Positions 34,615-43,587 are shown, numbered from the stretch's first letter. The stretch: DNA of 64,000 bases from Tropicibacter sp. Alg240-R139 (GCF_900537075.1 NZ_UNRA01000001.1:62001-126000), one strand, 5' to 3'. The notes: generated from the sequence alone by a model not told the origin. A program made the numbers and translations.

Positions 34615-35262
34615 TTAACCGTCCTTGCCCAACCCCTCAAGCAAGGGGACAAAGCGGACGGGCCGGATTTCGTCATAGTCGAACCCGCTTTCACTGCGCC
34701 GCACCCGGATCAGGGTCTGCACAGCGTCGGACTGGCCTACCGGCACCACCATGATACCGCCGATTTTCAGCTGCGCCAAGAGCGGCCCCGGCGGGTCCTC
34801 GGCCGCAGCCGTCACAATGATGCGGTCAAAGGGCGCCTGATCGGGCAATCCGAACGAACCATCGGCGATCATCGTGGTAATATTGACCAGCTGCAACGCT
34901 TGAAATATCCCTTGTGCCTCGCGCACCAGACGCGCATGCCGTTCCACCGTATAGACCCGCCGCGCCAGCTTGCTCAGGATCGCCGCCTGATAGCCCGACC
35001 CGGTCCCAACCTCGAGCACCTTGTCGCGCGGGTTGACTTGCAAAGCCTGCGTCATGATCCCCACCACCGAGGGCTGGCTGATCGTCTGCCCGCAGGCAAT
35101 CGGCAACGGCATATCTTCGTAAGAGCGATCAGCAAAGATACCACGCACAAAAGGACCGCGATCGATCTCTTCCATCGCGTTCAGCACCCTCTTGTCCGTC
35201 ACTCCCTTAGAGCGCAGAGCAAACAAAAACTGCATCTTGGTTTGTGCGTCAGGCCCACTCAT
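34615..35262 (-). CDS. pcm: Protein-L-isoaspartate O-methyltransferase
   Basis: A 215-residue enzyme that methylates isoaspartyl residues in damaged proteins so that they can be repaired. [20 protein letters not shown] is the SAM-binding motif and [20 protein letters not shown] is the conserved substrate-side segment. The start overlaps the surE stop by four bases. Between pcm and nlpD the minus strand carries a GC-rich hairpin (GCCCCC/GGGGGC around 34564-34590) without a T-run. Confidence 0.96.
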   Translation of the reverse strand: MSGPDAQTKMQFLFALRSKGVTDKRVLNAMEEIDRGPFVRGIFADRSYEDMPLPIACGQTISQPSVVGIMTQALQVNPRDKVLEVGTGSGYQAAILSKLARRVYTVERHARLVREAQGIFQALQLVNITTMIADGSFGLPDQAPFDRIIVTAAAEDPPGPLLAQLKIGGIMVVPVGQSDAVQTLIRVRRSESGFDYDEIRPVRFVPLLEGLGKDG

Positions 35263-36041
35263 TCGATGTCCGCAAGGGCCTCCATCGCGTCATGGGCCGT
35301 CAGATCTGCTCGCATCGGCGTGATCGAAATGTACCCCTCCAGGTTCACGGCCGCATCCGTTCCCGGCGCTGTCATGATCTGCTGATTGCCGCCCTTGATC
35401 CACAAAAACTGCTTACCAGACGGGGAGTTATGCGGCTCGACACTAAAACACGACCCGCGCCGGAATCCCTGCGGCACCACGCGAATACCCTTGACGTCAC
35501 CGACCCGCACAGGCGGCAGGTTAACATTGTAGAACAGACGATAATCCTGATCTTGCGCAGGTATCTTGGCCAGAATCTTGCGGACCACATCGGCCCCATG
35601 TTCACGTACCAATTCAAAAGGCTGATCAATGCCATAGTTCTGCGGGCCATAATATTGCGACATGGCAATTGCTGGCAGACCTTGCAGGGCCGCCTCCATC
35701 GCGCCGCCCAATGTGCCGGAATACAGCGCATTTTCGGCCGAGTTGTTGCCTCGGTTCACGCCAGACAACACAAGATCGGGGCGTGCATCCTTCATCACGT
35801 GGTGCAGGCCCGCCAGCACGCAGTCAGCCGGGCTGCCTTCGGTGGCGTATCGCCGCTCACCCATCTTTGCGATCAACATCGGATGAGTGTAGCTGATGCA
35901 ATGACCGACGCCAGATTGCTCGAACGCTGGGGCCACGACCCAGACCTCTCCGTCCGGTCCGGCCAGCTCTGCCGCGATCTCCTCCAGCGCGGCCAACCCG
36001 GGTGCGTTGATGCCGTCGTCATTTGTCAAAAGAATGCGCAT
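35259..36041 (-). CDS. surE: 5'/3'-nucleotidase SurE
   Basis: A 260-residue metal-dependent nucleotidase for nucleoside monophosphates, linked to stationary-phase survival. [19 protein letters not shown] contains metal ligands D8 and D9, [20 protein letters not shown] has the loop with the further Asn/Ser ligands, and YFNVNLP-like VNLPP is typical. It is the first gene of surE-pcm-nlpD. Its promoter must lie in 36042-36300, which holds the palindrome cluster at 36166-36246. Confidence 0.96.
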   Translation of the reverse strand: MRILLTNDDGINAPGLAALEEIAAELAGPDGEVWVVAPAFEQSGVGHCISYTHPMLIAKMGERRYATEGSPADCVLAGLHHVMKDARPDLVLSGVNRGNNSAENALYSGTLGGAMEAALQGLPAIAMSQYYGPQNYGIDQPFELVREHGADVVRKILAKIPAQDQDYRLFYNVNLPPVRVGDVKGIRVVPQGFRRGSCFSVEPHNSPSGKQFLWIKGGNQQIMTAPGTDAAVNLEGYISITPMRADLTAHDAMEALADIE

Positions 36042-36165
36042 GAAACCGCCGCCCCATCTGGTTTTTGCTGATTTTGCCCTTGATAGACGCGAGGTCCGAC
36101 ACGGGCAAGCACATGGATCATCTGCGCAAAGATAAAGCCACCCCTAAGGTGAATGAGCCACAGGT

Positions 36166-36246
36166 CCGACGTCGACATCCGTCGGCCGACGTCTAAGCGC
36201 ACAAAAACTGACACAGTTTTTGATCCAATTTCTTTCCAAGAAATTG
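36166..36246 (+). repeat. Cluster of three palindromes upstream of surE
   Basis: Three inverted repeats lie in 81 bases: CCGACG/CGTCGG (36166-36171, 36180-36185) nested with GACGTCG/CGACGTC (36168-36174, 36187-36193); CAAAAACTG-ACA-CAGTTTTTG (36202-36222); and CAATTTCTT-TCC-AAGAAATTG (36226-36246). The last two are perfect 9-bp stems with 3-base centres, only three bases apart. They sit after the FbpC-like ATPase stop and before surE. They could be tandem operators or a terminator pair for the minus strand. Confidence 0.6.
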
Positions 36247-36301
36247 TGCCCCGCATGTAGCGAACGGCATCAGAACCCGCAGGGCAAGGCTTGCTGGTGG
36301 T

Positions 36302-37402
36302 TCAGGCCGGGAACACAAAGCAGCGATCGCGCCGCACCGTCAGCCACATCACCCGGCCTGCTTCGGGCACAAACACATTGGGCACCGTGGCCCGCAGGAC
36401 CGATCCGTCGAAATCCATCCGGAACTCGACGAGGGATTCATTGCCCAGAAACCGCGCGCGCTCGACCACGCCCCGTGCCGCGACCCCCGCAGCGGGGGTC
36501 GGCAAAGGCCCCTTGCCGCCGCGATCAAAGTCCAACTTCACATGCTGCGGGCGAAAGACGATCTCGACATCCGTCCCATCCGGCACCCCCGGTGCCAGAA
36601 ACTGACCAAAAGGCGTATCCGCCAGTGCACCATCAACTCTGGCACTCAGCGTGTTGATATCGCTAAAGAACCCAACCGCCGCCTTGTCTACTGGACGGGT
36701 ATAGACATTATAGGGCGCACCGCTCTGCACGATCTGCCCATTGCGCATCAACGCGATTTCATCGGCCATCCGCATCGCCTCTTCCGGCTCATGCGTGACC
36801 AGCAGAACGGCGGTGTCTTCTTCCTTGAGCAGCGCCAACGTCTCGTCGCGGATGCCGTCCCGCAAACGGTTGTCGAGGCCCGAAAACGGCTCGTCCATAA
36901 GCATGATCCGAGGCCGCGGTGCCAAGGCCCGCGCCAAAGCGACCCGCTGCTGTTCGCCGCCTGACAGCTGATGGGGGAATTCGTCAATGTATTGGATCAG
37001 ATCAACTTTGCGCAGCAACTCTTCGACCCGCGTGCGCTTCTCGGCCTTGGGCCCCTTAAGGCCGAAGGCCACGTTGTCGGCCACGCTCAGATGCGGAAAC
37101 AGGGCAAAGTCCTGAAACATCAACCCGATTTCGCGCCGCTCGGGTGGGACCCGAAACACCGTGTCACAGATCAGCTTGCCATCGACATAGATCTCGCCTG
37201 AGTCCTGCATCTCGACCCCTGCGATCATTCGCAATGTGGTCGACTTCCCGCAGCCCGACGGTCCCAGCAAACAGGTCACCTGCCCCGCCTGAATCGACAA
37301 CGAAACGTCATCCACCACGGCGCGCCCGTCGAACTGACGCACCATATTGCGGATTTCCAACCGGGGGGTCGGGCGTAAATGTGCCTGTGTCTCAGCGTTC
37401 AA
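36302..37402 (-). CDS. Iron(III)-type ABC transporter ATP-binding protein (FbpC-like)
   Basis: A 366-residue ATPase. Walker A is CLLGPSGCGKSTTLRMIAGV, the signature is HQLSGGEQQRVALARALAP and Walker B is RIMLMDEPFSGLDNRLRDGI. The C-terminal 130 residues form a TOBE-type regulatory domain with the FbpC-like VEIVFRPQHVKLDFD. This family energises uptake of ferric iron, or of spermidine/thiamine in related groups. No permease or binding protein is adjacent, so it is an orphan here; partner genes must be elsewhere. Confidence 0.9.
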   Translation of the reverse strand: MNAETQAHLRPTPRLEIRNMVRQFDGRAVVDDVSLSIQAGQVTCLLGPSGCGKSTTLRMIAGVEMQDSGEIYVDGKLICDTVFRVPPERREIGLMFQDFALFPHLSVADNVAFGLKGPKAEKRTRVEELLRKVDLIQYIDEFPHQLSGGEQQRVALARALAPRPRIMLMDEPFSGLDNRLRDGIRDETLALLKEEDTAVLLVTHEPEEAMRMADEIALMRNGQIVQSGAPYNVYTRPVDKAAVGFFSDINTLSARVDGALADTPFGQFLAPGVPDGTDVEIVFRPQHVKLDFDRGGKGPLPTPAAGVAARGVVERARFLGNESLVEFRMDFDGSVLRATVPNVFVPEAGRVMWLTVRRDRCFVFPA

Positions 37403-37494
37403 ATCTAGCCTCTTCGCCTTTCCCGAGTCCTTTCATCGGGCTTGGGACGGGATAGCAACCTGCCCCCCCCGACGCAAGAGAGTGGCGCAAGGCG

Positions 37495-38538
37495 TCAACA
37501 GCAGCTGACGATCGTTCCCGGTTCCTGATTGAACGGGCTGTCGCCGCCGCAGCCCTCAAAGATGCCATAGTGCGTGTCGAATTCGCCGATGAACTCGAAA
37601 TGGCGCGCAAATCGCGTGTCTTGCAACATCATCCAGGTGTTGCCGCAGACCGGGAACACCTTGCCCGTCTCGATCACATGGTGATCATCCAGCACAAACT
37701 CATGCGGTGCGTGCGCCACAGTACCCTTATAGATCACCGCCTGCCCATAATCCTCGCACGCTGGTTCCAGCTCAGGCAGCTTGAACAGACGATAGGTCGC
37801 TGACAGGAACGACAACGGCGCCACCCGTGCCTCCAGCTCGGGGTTTTCGATGGTCAGCGGGCGGTGTGTGACCAAACGCGGATCGCCAAAGCCGGACGCC
37901 TTGGCGATGCTCAGGAAGTCATTCCAATACAAAGCGCCCGACAGGCACTCGCCATACAAAACCTCATCTTCGGCCATCTCTTTGGGCACCCGTCGGTCTG
38001 CGTAAACGTCCGAGAAATACATCTCGCCGCCCGGCTTCAACAGATGATGCGCCCCGCGCAGCACCGCACCCTTGTCGGTCGCAAGGTTCACCACGCAGTT
38101 CGACACGATGATGTCAAACGAACCCGGCTCCAGATCCAGTTCTTCGAGTTTTTCGATAAATCCGTGGTGAAAGTCGACATTGCTGGCGGCGTGACCAAAG
38201 ACCTCGGCGTGATAGTCCTGATGGGCGCGGGCTACATCCAGCTGCGCAGGCGTCATGTCCACACCCACAACGCGCCCTGTTTCACCGACCATGGCCGAGA
38301 GCGCGTAAACATCGCGCCCAGCGCCACAGCCCAGATCCAGAATACGCATTCCGGTCAGATCCAGCGGCGCAATCAGCCCGCAGCCGTAATAGCGGGTCAG
38401 AACCTCGTCATGCACCTTGGACAAGATCTTCTTCAGATGATCGGGCATCTCATCGGGCGTGCAGCATGCATTGGTCTGCAGATCCGAACTCCCCTGCAAC
38501 ACCTCGCCGTAATAGTTCTGCACTGCTTCATGCTTCAT
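37495..38538 (-). CDS. Arsenite methyltransferase-like SAM-dependent methyltransferase
   Basis: A 347-residue protein. MRILDLGCGAGRDVYALSAM is the SAM-binding loop. Several cysteines fit an As(III)-binding site as in ArsM: C25-C26 (NACCTPDEMP), C in SNCVVNLA, C in YGECLSGALYW, and a terminal Cys-Cys pair. ArsM methylates arsenite to less toxic or volatile forms. No arsR, arsC or arsB lies next to it. The cysteine pattern makes the call better than a generic methyltransferase, but activity is unproven. Confidence 0.8.
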   Translation of the reverse strand: MKHEAVQNYYGEVLQGSSDLQTNACCTPDEMPDHLKKILSKVHDEVLTRYYGCGLIAPLDLTGMRILDLGCGAGRDVYALSAMVGETGRVVGVDMTPAQLDVARAHQDYHAEVFGHAASNVDFHHGFIEKLEELDLEPGSFDIIVSNCVVNLATDKGAVLRGAHHLLKPGGEMYFSDVYADRRVPKEMAEDEVLYGECLSGALYWNDFLSIAKASGFGDPRLVTHRPLTIENPELEARVAPLSFLSATYRLFKLPELEPACEDYGQAVIYKGTVAHAPHEFVLDDHHVIETGKVFPVCGNTWMMLQDTRFARHFEFIGEFDTHYGIFEGCGGDSPFNQEPGTIVSCC

Positions 38539-38642
38539 CGGACCGCCCTTTTCTTAATTGTCCCGATGCAGCTAGCCGCCCCTGTGTTTCCTCGCAATCC
38601 GTGCGGGCCACATCTGACGCAACCGTGAAGCTGCGTGGGTCC

Positions 38643-39440
38643 TCACGCTTTGTTCCGACCCAGAATCCTGGCAAAAAAACGGGCCACAGCAGCCCCAATA
38701 CCAACCTCAGATGACGGCAATTCCACCACCCCGACCCGCGCACCCACTTCCCAGACGCCTACAAAATCTTCGCGCGCCTGTATTTCGCCCCAGCACTTTT
38801 TCATGCTGTCCGAAAAATTGATACCGTCGATCAGAACAATCGCCCCCTTGGCGGCAACCCCTTCGATCAAAGCAAGCTGCTGGCGAACAAAATAACGCGT
38901 GTGAATCCCGTCGATCAATGCGATTTCCACCGACGTCGTGATCCGCTCCAGATTGCCTTCGAACGTGCCCTCGGTCAGATCGTAACTGCCCCCGACGCTG
39001 GCAAAATTGTCGCGAACGATCGGGGTCCACAGACGATTGGGTTCAAAGCTGAACAAGGTGCCGCCGCCGGCATACTTCATTCCCGCCAGCCAATACATGC
39101 CACTGACCCCAAAACCTGAACCAAACTCCAGCACGGCCTCTGGTTTAGTCTGCGCAGCCAACCAGGCATAAAACCTGCAGTAATCGGGTTGCGTGCGCAC
39201 CTCTTCCACGTCGCGCTTGGGGTTTTGCCCAACCTTCACGCCATAGTTCCGCACCCGCTTATAAGCGGACCAAAGCGGCAACTTTCCCTTGTTCATGGTG
39301 CGATAGACCGCGGTTTCGATCTTGTCGAAAACAGCCACGTTCTCAGTGTCGAACCGGTCCTGTTCCTCTGGGTATCGCTCAAAAACCTCCGCCATGCGGC
39401 TCTTGTCCGTGACCCGCAGCGGTTTGATTACAACACTCAT
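38643..39440 (-). CDS. Class I SAM-dependent methyltransferase, uncharacterised
   Basis: A 265-residue protein. The central Rossmann-type domain starts with AVLEFGSGFGVSGMYWLAGM, the acidic strand end is LFSFEPNRLW, and IALIDGIHTRYFVRQQ with GAIVLIDGINFSDSMK resembles Methyltransf_24 proteins. The N-terminal 70 residues are basic (KPLRVTDKSRM, YKRVRNYGVKVGQNPKRD). The substrate is unknown. It lies 102 bases upstream of the ArsM-like gene in the same direction, so they may be cotranscribed. Confidence 0.72.
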   Translation of the reverse strand: MSVVIKPLRVTDKSRMAEVFERYPEEQDRFDTENVAVFDKIETAVYRTMNKGKLPLWSAYKRVRNYGVKVGQNPKRDVEEVRTQPDYCRFYAWLAAQTKPEAVLEFGSGFGVSGMYWLAGMKYAGGGTLFSFEPNRLWTPIVRDNFASVGGSYDLTEGTFEGNLERITTSVEIALIDGIHTRYFVRQQLALIEGVAAKGAIVLIDGINFSDSMKKCWGEIQAREDFVGVWEVGARVGVVELPSSEVGIGAAVARFFARILGRNKA

Positions 39441-39463
39441 GACCTCTCCCTTTTTGGCTTCCT

Positions 39464-40570
39464 TTATGGCAGAAGCTCAAAGCTCTTTTCTACGCGCACG
39501 ACACCGTTCACCTGTACCTGCAACAGATGTGCACCCGGCACCAATTTAAACGTGGTGGCGTCCCCCTTCAGCTTGTGCCGCTTGCGCAACGTCAATCCGC
39601 CTCCCGTCACCACCGCCTGCTTCAGCTTGTGCACCTTGGCCGAGGTCTTGCCGCCCGGACGTTGGAAATGAACGATATAATCCACCAATACTGGCACATC
39701 ACGCGCGCCCGCGATCCCAACCTCGAACTCCAGCGCGCCGCCAATGCGCGCCTCGCCGTCGATATCAACCGTCACGGAAATTTCTGCGTCCGGGTCATAC
39801 CCCAGCATCGACATCGCGCCGGGATGACCCGCTTTGACCAAACCTCGCAACGCATGAGCCGTCATCCAGTGCAGCTCGTTATCGTCCTGTGCCTTCTGCA
39901 CTTGCCACTGCCCCAACCGCGACAACACCAGATCGGGGTCTTTCTTGGCGATGTCGTTCAGATGGTTGGCCACCGACCGCGTGACATAACGCGTTCCATC
40001 GCCATGCAACTTATCAAGCAACGGCAACGGATCAACCAATCCCAGACCCACGCTCATCCCCCAGGGCAACCGGGGTCGCGTCCCTTCACTGACCAGTCGC
40101 CGCACGTGATAGCTGTCATGCCCGGACCAGGCCACCATGCGCCCCAGTACCTCCTCTGGCCAGCGGTTCAGAAACGGCCGGATCGCCCATTCCATCGAAA
40201 ACCGCTGCGTCAACTCTTCCAGCACATCCAGCGCCAGATCCGGATGCTCGATCCCCACATCGGCCACCCATTCGCCCAAGGGCGCAAAGATGAAATCGCC
40301 AAAATCGTCATCGCTCAATTCAGGGTTCAGCGGCGGCGGCAAGGACCGTAGGATCACAGGCGCCACCACCTGTAAATCCCCCGGCACAGCCTCGGCCAGA
40401 CAGGCAGCGATCCAGGTCATCCGCTCTTTCAATTCCAGCTCCAGCAACCGCGACATCACCCGCGCCTGAAAGCCGTCTGCGTCAAAGCCGTCACGGTCAA
40501 AAAGGCCCGCCAGATAGCGGACCTTTTCGGCGTTAAACAGCTGATCCTTCATGGAAAAGCCAGATGCCAT
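39464..40570 (-). CDS. AlkC-type DNA alkylation repair protein with C-terminal Ig-like domain
   Basis: A 368-residue protein. Residues 1-245 are helical HEAT-like repeats of the AlkC/AlkD superfamily (WAIRPFLNRWPEEVLGRMVA, DSYHVRRLVSEGTRPRLPWG, YVTRSVANHLNDIAKKDPDL). AlkC/AlkD remove N3- and N7-alkylated bases from DNA without flipping them. Residues about 265-368 are a beta-strand region (VDIDGEARIGGALEFEVGIA, ALVDYIVHFQRPGGK) that fits the Ig-like DNA-binding domain of AlkC. ATG 40570 is used; ATG 40552 (MKDQLFNAEKV) is also possible. It follows the SDR by only three bases. Confidence 0.82.
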   Translation of the reverse strand: MASGFSMKDQLFNAEKVRYLAGLFDRDGFDADGFQARVMSRLLELELKERMTWIAACLAEAVPGDLQVVAPVILRSLPPPLNPELSDDDFGDFIFAPLGEWVADVGIEHPDLALDVLEELTQRFSMEWAIRPFLNRWPEEVLGRMVAWSGHDSYHVRRLVSEGTRPRLPWGMSVGLGLVDPLPLLDKLHGDGTRYVTRSVANHLNDIAKKDPDLVLSRLGQWQVQKAQDDNELHWMTAHALRGLVKAGHPGAMSMLGYDPDAEISVTVDIDGEARIGGALEFEVGIAGARDVPVLVDYIVHFQRPGGKTSAKVHKLKQAVVTGGGLTLRKRHKLKGDATTFKLVPGAHLLQVQVNGVVRVEKSFELLP

Positions 40571-40573
40571 GAA

Positions 40574-41353
40574 TCACATCGTCATGTTGGTGGCACCGCC
40601 ATCCAGCAGAATGTTCTGGCCCACGATGAACCCCGAATGCTGCGAGCACAGAAAGGCACAAGCCGCGCCGAACTCTGCCCGTGTGCCATAGCGGCGCGCC
40701 GGGATCGTCGCCTCGCGCGCGGCCTTGGCCTCGTCCAGCGAAATCCCCTGCTGTCCCGCCACCCCCGTGTCCAGTGACACGGCACGATCAGTGGCGTGAA
40801 TGCCCGGCAACAGGTTGTTGATCGTCACCCCATGCGGCGCCACCTGCCGCGAGGTGCCCGCAACATAACCCGTAAGGCCCGTGCGTGCCGCATTCGACAG
40901 CCCCAACACCGCGATAGGCGCGCGCACCGATTGCGAAGTGATGTTGACCACCCGGCCCCACCCCTTGTCCATCATCCCCGGCAGCAGCGCCTTCATGAAA
41001 GCAATCGGCGTCAGCATGTTGGCATCCAGCGCCTTGATGAAATCGTCACGCTCCCAATCCGACCACATGCCGGGGGGCGGACCGCCCGCATTGGTCACCA
41101 GAATATCAACGCCTTGAGCTGCCTCAAGCACCCGCGCCTGTCCGTCCTCGGTGGTCACATCCGCCGCAACCGTCTGCACGCTCACACCATGCGCGGCGCG
41201 AATCGCTTCGGCCGAAGCCTCGAGCGCTTCGGTCCCGCGCGCAGTCATGATCAGATCGACACCCGCCCCGGCCAATGCTTCTGCGCAGCCCAGGCCCAAA
41301 CCCTTGCTGCTGGCCGACACCAACGCGCGTTTTCCCGAAATTCCCAGATCCAT
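40574..41353 (-). CDS. SDR family oxidoreductase with atypical active site
   Basis: A 259-residue SDR from ATG 41353, which has GGGAGA at a good distance; ATGs at 41359 and 41377 are less well placed. ALVSASSKGLGLGCAEALAG is the cofactor loop and NAGGPPPG the NNAG equivalent. Where YxxxK is expected the sequence is LGLSNAARTGLTGYVAG, so the catalytic Tyr is replaced and the Lys is Arg. This SNxxR variant occurs in a subgroup of FabG-like SDRs whose chemistry is unclear. It is probably cotranscribed with the AlkC-type gene. Confidence 0.82.
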   Translation of the reverse strand: MDLGISGKRALVSASSKGLGLGCAEALAGAGVDLIMTARGTEALEASAEAIRAAHGVSVQTVAADVTTEDGQARVLEAAQGVDILVTNAGGPPPGMWSDWERDDFIKALDANMLTPIAFMKALLPGMMDKGWGRVVNITSQSVRAPIAVLGLSNAARTGLTGYVAGTSRQVAPHGVTINNLLPGIHATDRAVSLDTGVAGQQGISLDEAKAAREATIPARRYGTRAEFGAACAFLCSQHSGFIVGQNILLDGGATNMTM

Positions 41354-41495
41354 CTTCATCTCCCTCTCTCGCCCCAAAAAAACGGCGGCTTTGCGCCCGA
41401 GTTAGCACCAGCTTGCCCGCAAATGCCAGCCATTCACCAAAGGTCTGACCGATATCCGCCACATTCTGGCGCTATCGTGACTTGTCACACCTGAG

Positions 41496-42548
41496 GTGAC
41501 CCGCCAAATTATAGAGCCGAGCAACAAAGAGCCAACACCCGTGACCGCAACCAGCCCCGTGCAATCCATTCCCGTCTTTCGCGCGCAGCACTTTACCGTG
41601 ATCAACGGCGCCAACATGGGCGACGAGCTCTCGTTCATGGACGAGCTGATGTTGGATGACATCTATGCGCTTGGCCACGGCGCCACGCTGCAACGGCTGG
41701 CCTTGCAGACGGATGCAGAGGGCCGGTTCGAAGTGGCCGATGACACCGATTGCGGCACCCCCGGCGCTCTGATCCATCTTGATTGCACGCTCAGCCTGAT
41801 GTCACCCGACGGGCAGACCACCGATGCGTTGGTGCTGGTCGAAGTCGACGGCACCGGCCACATCGCCGAGCTTTACCTGCTGCCCCTCTCCCCGCTCGAA
41901 GCAAAAGTGGAATACTCCCTTGTCGGCATGGACCGCGACAGCGCGCGACAAAAATTTGCACAGGTCGCTTGCGTCTCGTTCACCCGCGGCACCCACATCA
42001 CGCTGGCCTCGGGCGCACAGATAAGGATCGAGGACCTAAGCGTCGGTGACCGTATCCTGACCCGCGACGACGGCGTGCAACAGGTGCGCTGGATCGGCCA
42101 AAGCACCGTCCGCGCAGTGGGCGAATTGGCACCCATCATCATCAAGGCAGGCGCGCTCAACAACGAAAACGACCTGCTGGTCAGCCCTGACCACCGGCTT
42201 TTTGTGTATCAACGCTCTGATCAGATTGGCGCCGGGCGGCCTGAACTTCTGGTCAAGGCACGCCATTTGGTCAACGGTGACACCGTGTTTGTGCAAGACG
42301 GCGGCTTTGTGGATTATTTCCAGCTGCTTTTCGACCATCACCACATCATCTACGCCGAAGGGATCGCAGCCGAAAGCATGCTGCTGGATCCCCGAACCAA
42401 ACCGGCACTGCCGCAAGAGCTGATCGACCGCATTTCGCCCCTCTTGGACCAACACGGCACCGGCGCCGAGCATGGCATAGACGTCGCCAAGGCCTTGCTG
42501 GACCGCCCCGACGCCATCGCCCTCCTGAAACGCGCCTCGCGTCACTAG
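41496..42548 (+). CDS. Hint-domain protein (Rhodobacteraceae Hint_2 type)
   Basis: A 350-residue protein from GTG 41496; GTG 41541 is an alternative start. Residues about 25-150 are an uncharacterised N-terminal domain (FTVINGANMGDELSFMDELM). Residues about 159-300 are a Hint fold: SFTRGTHITLASGAQIRIED, LSVGDRILTRDDGVQQVRWI, LLVSPDHRLFVYQ and FDHHHIIYAEGIAAESMLL. The usual first Cys is Ser161, with a Cys two residues before it (C159). Serine can act in such folds, so autoprocessing is possible. No signal peptide is seen; relatives are often exported by type I systems. It is not clustered with the small Hint gene at 20882. Confidence 0.82.
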   Translation: MTRQIIEPSNKEPTPVTATSPVQSIPVFRAQHFTVINGANMGDELSFMDELMLDDIYALGHGATLQRLALQTDAEGRFEVADDTDCGTPGALIHLDCTLSLMSPDGQTTDALVLVEVDGTGHIAELYLLPLSPLEAKVEYSLVGMDRDSARQKFAQVACVSFTRGTHITLASGAQIRIEDLSVGDRILTRDDGVQQVRWIGQSTVRAVGELAPIIIKAGALNNENDLLVSPDHRLFVYQRSDQIGAGRPELLVKARHLVNGDTVFVQDGGFVDYFQLLFDHHHIIYAEGIAAESMLLDPRTKPALPQELIDRISPLLDQHGTGAEHGIDVAKALLDRPDAIALLKRASRH

Positions 42549-42573
42549 CGCAGGTTTCGCTTCAAACAACTCC

Positions 42574-42821
42574 GGGGGAGCTCCCGTGCCCGCGCGATCC
42601 TGGCTTCGCCAGCACCGCGAACGGCCTTGGGCCCAGCGCCGCGCTACGCGCGGCGCGGTCGTGCCTGTTGCTCCTGTCTTGCCCAAAGCCGCCCCACAAG
42701 GCGCGCGCGCCCTAATCGATCCGCCCAACACAAGCACCAACCGCCGAGCGCAGCGAGGCCCGGCCCAACGGGAGGCGGTGTTCCGTCAGGAACGCCAACG
42801 ACGGGCGGGAGCATCCCCCTC
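42574..42821 (+). repeat. Dispersed intergenic repeat, copy B
   Basis: GC-rich non-coding sequence between the Hint gene and cytochrome c'. It shares with copy A (opposite orientation) the blocks CTCCCGTGCCC, CTTCGCCAGCAC, CTTGGGC, CGGCCCAACGGGAGG and ACGACGGGCGGGAG, and an 8-bp palindrome GCGCCGCG-CTACG-CGCGGCGC at 42636-42656 whose loop matches copy A's. The middle section (42661-42740) is not shared. Confidence 0.65.
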
Positions 42822-42928
42822 ATCGGATCCACCTGTCCAATCACGCTCTGGTCAAAACGATCGCATTTGGCTTCATCAGCAGGGCACAAGGCTCTAACCT
42901 TATGCGAGCATCACACAACGGACATCCA

Positions 42929-43366
42929 ATGATCAAACGCCCGCTTGCCACCGCAGCCCTGATCCTCGCCGCCACCGCCGCCTTCGCCCACCAAGGCGTC
43001 CAGAACCCGGCAGTCAAGGCGCGCACGCATTCGATGATGGGGTTAGACAAAGACCTCAAGCTGATGATCTCGATGGCCAAGGGGGACATCCCCATGGACG
43101 CCACCGCCGCTCAATCAGCAGCCCGCCGCATTCAGGCAGGCACACCCGACATCGCGCCGCTCTTCGAAGCCCCCGAAACCGACCCCAAATCCGAAGCGTT
43201 GCCAAGCATCTGGGATGAGTACGACACCTTCACCGCTCTGGCCCGCGATCTGGACCAGGCCGCCGCCAAAGCCGCGCCCACCATCCAGGACCGCCCCTCC
43301 CTGGCCCAGGCCATCACCAACATCGGCGGGGCTTGCCGAGCGTGTCACAAGCGGTATCGCGAATAA
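42929..43366 (+). CDS. Cytochrome c' family protein
   Basis: A 145-residue periplasmic c-type cytochrome from ATG 42929 (an ATG at 42902 would add nine residues before the signal). The signal peptide is LATAALILAATAAFA. The mature protein is a four-helix bundle ending in CRACHKRY, the CxxCH haem site placed at the C-terminus as in cytochromes c'. KARTHSMMGLDKDLKLM is the first helix with the conserved 'R...M' pattern. Such proteins bind NO or CO and may protect against nitrosative stress. It stands alone after the repeat element. Confidence 0.9.
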   Translation: MIKRPLATAALILAATAAFAHQGVQNPAVKARTHSMMGLDKDLKLMISMAKGDIPMDATAAQSAARRIQAGTPDIAPLFEAPETDPKSEALPSIWDEYDTFTALARDLDQAAAKAAPTIQDRPSLAQAITNIGGACRACHKRYRE

Positions 43367-43587
43367 CCGGGGCATTTTGAACGCCCACGCAAGCCACGCT
43401 TCACTTATCATCCCACGACAAACAACTGGCGCACTGTGCCAATCTGGATGACACTCAAGGTCAACGGGGGAACCAATCAATCTCCCCCCTTGAAGGGTGG
43501 TAAGAAATCGGATTGTTGTTTCACGTACCTCAGCCAACTCTCAGAAAGCTATTGTAAGTGAGACGACATCGTTTTTGATGTTCTGCA

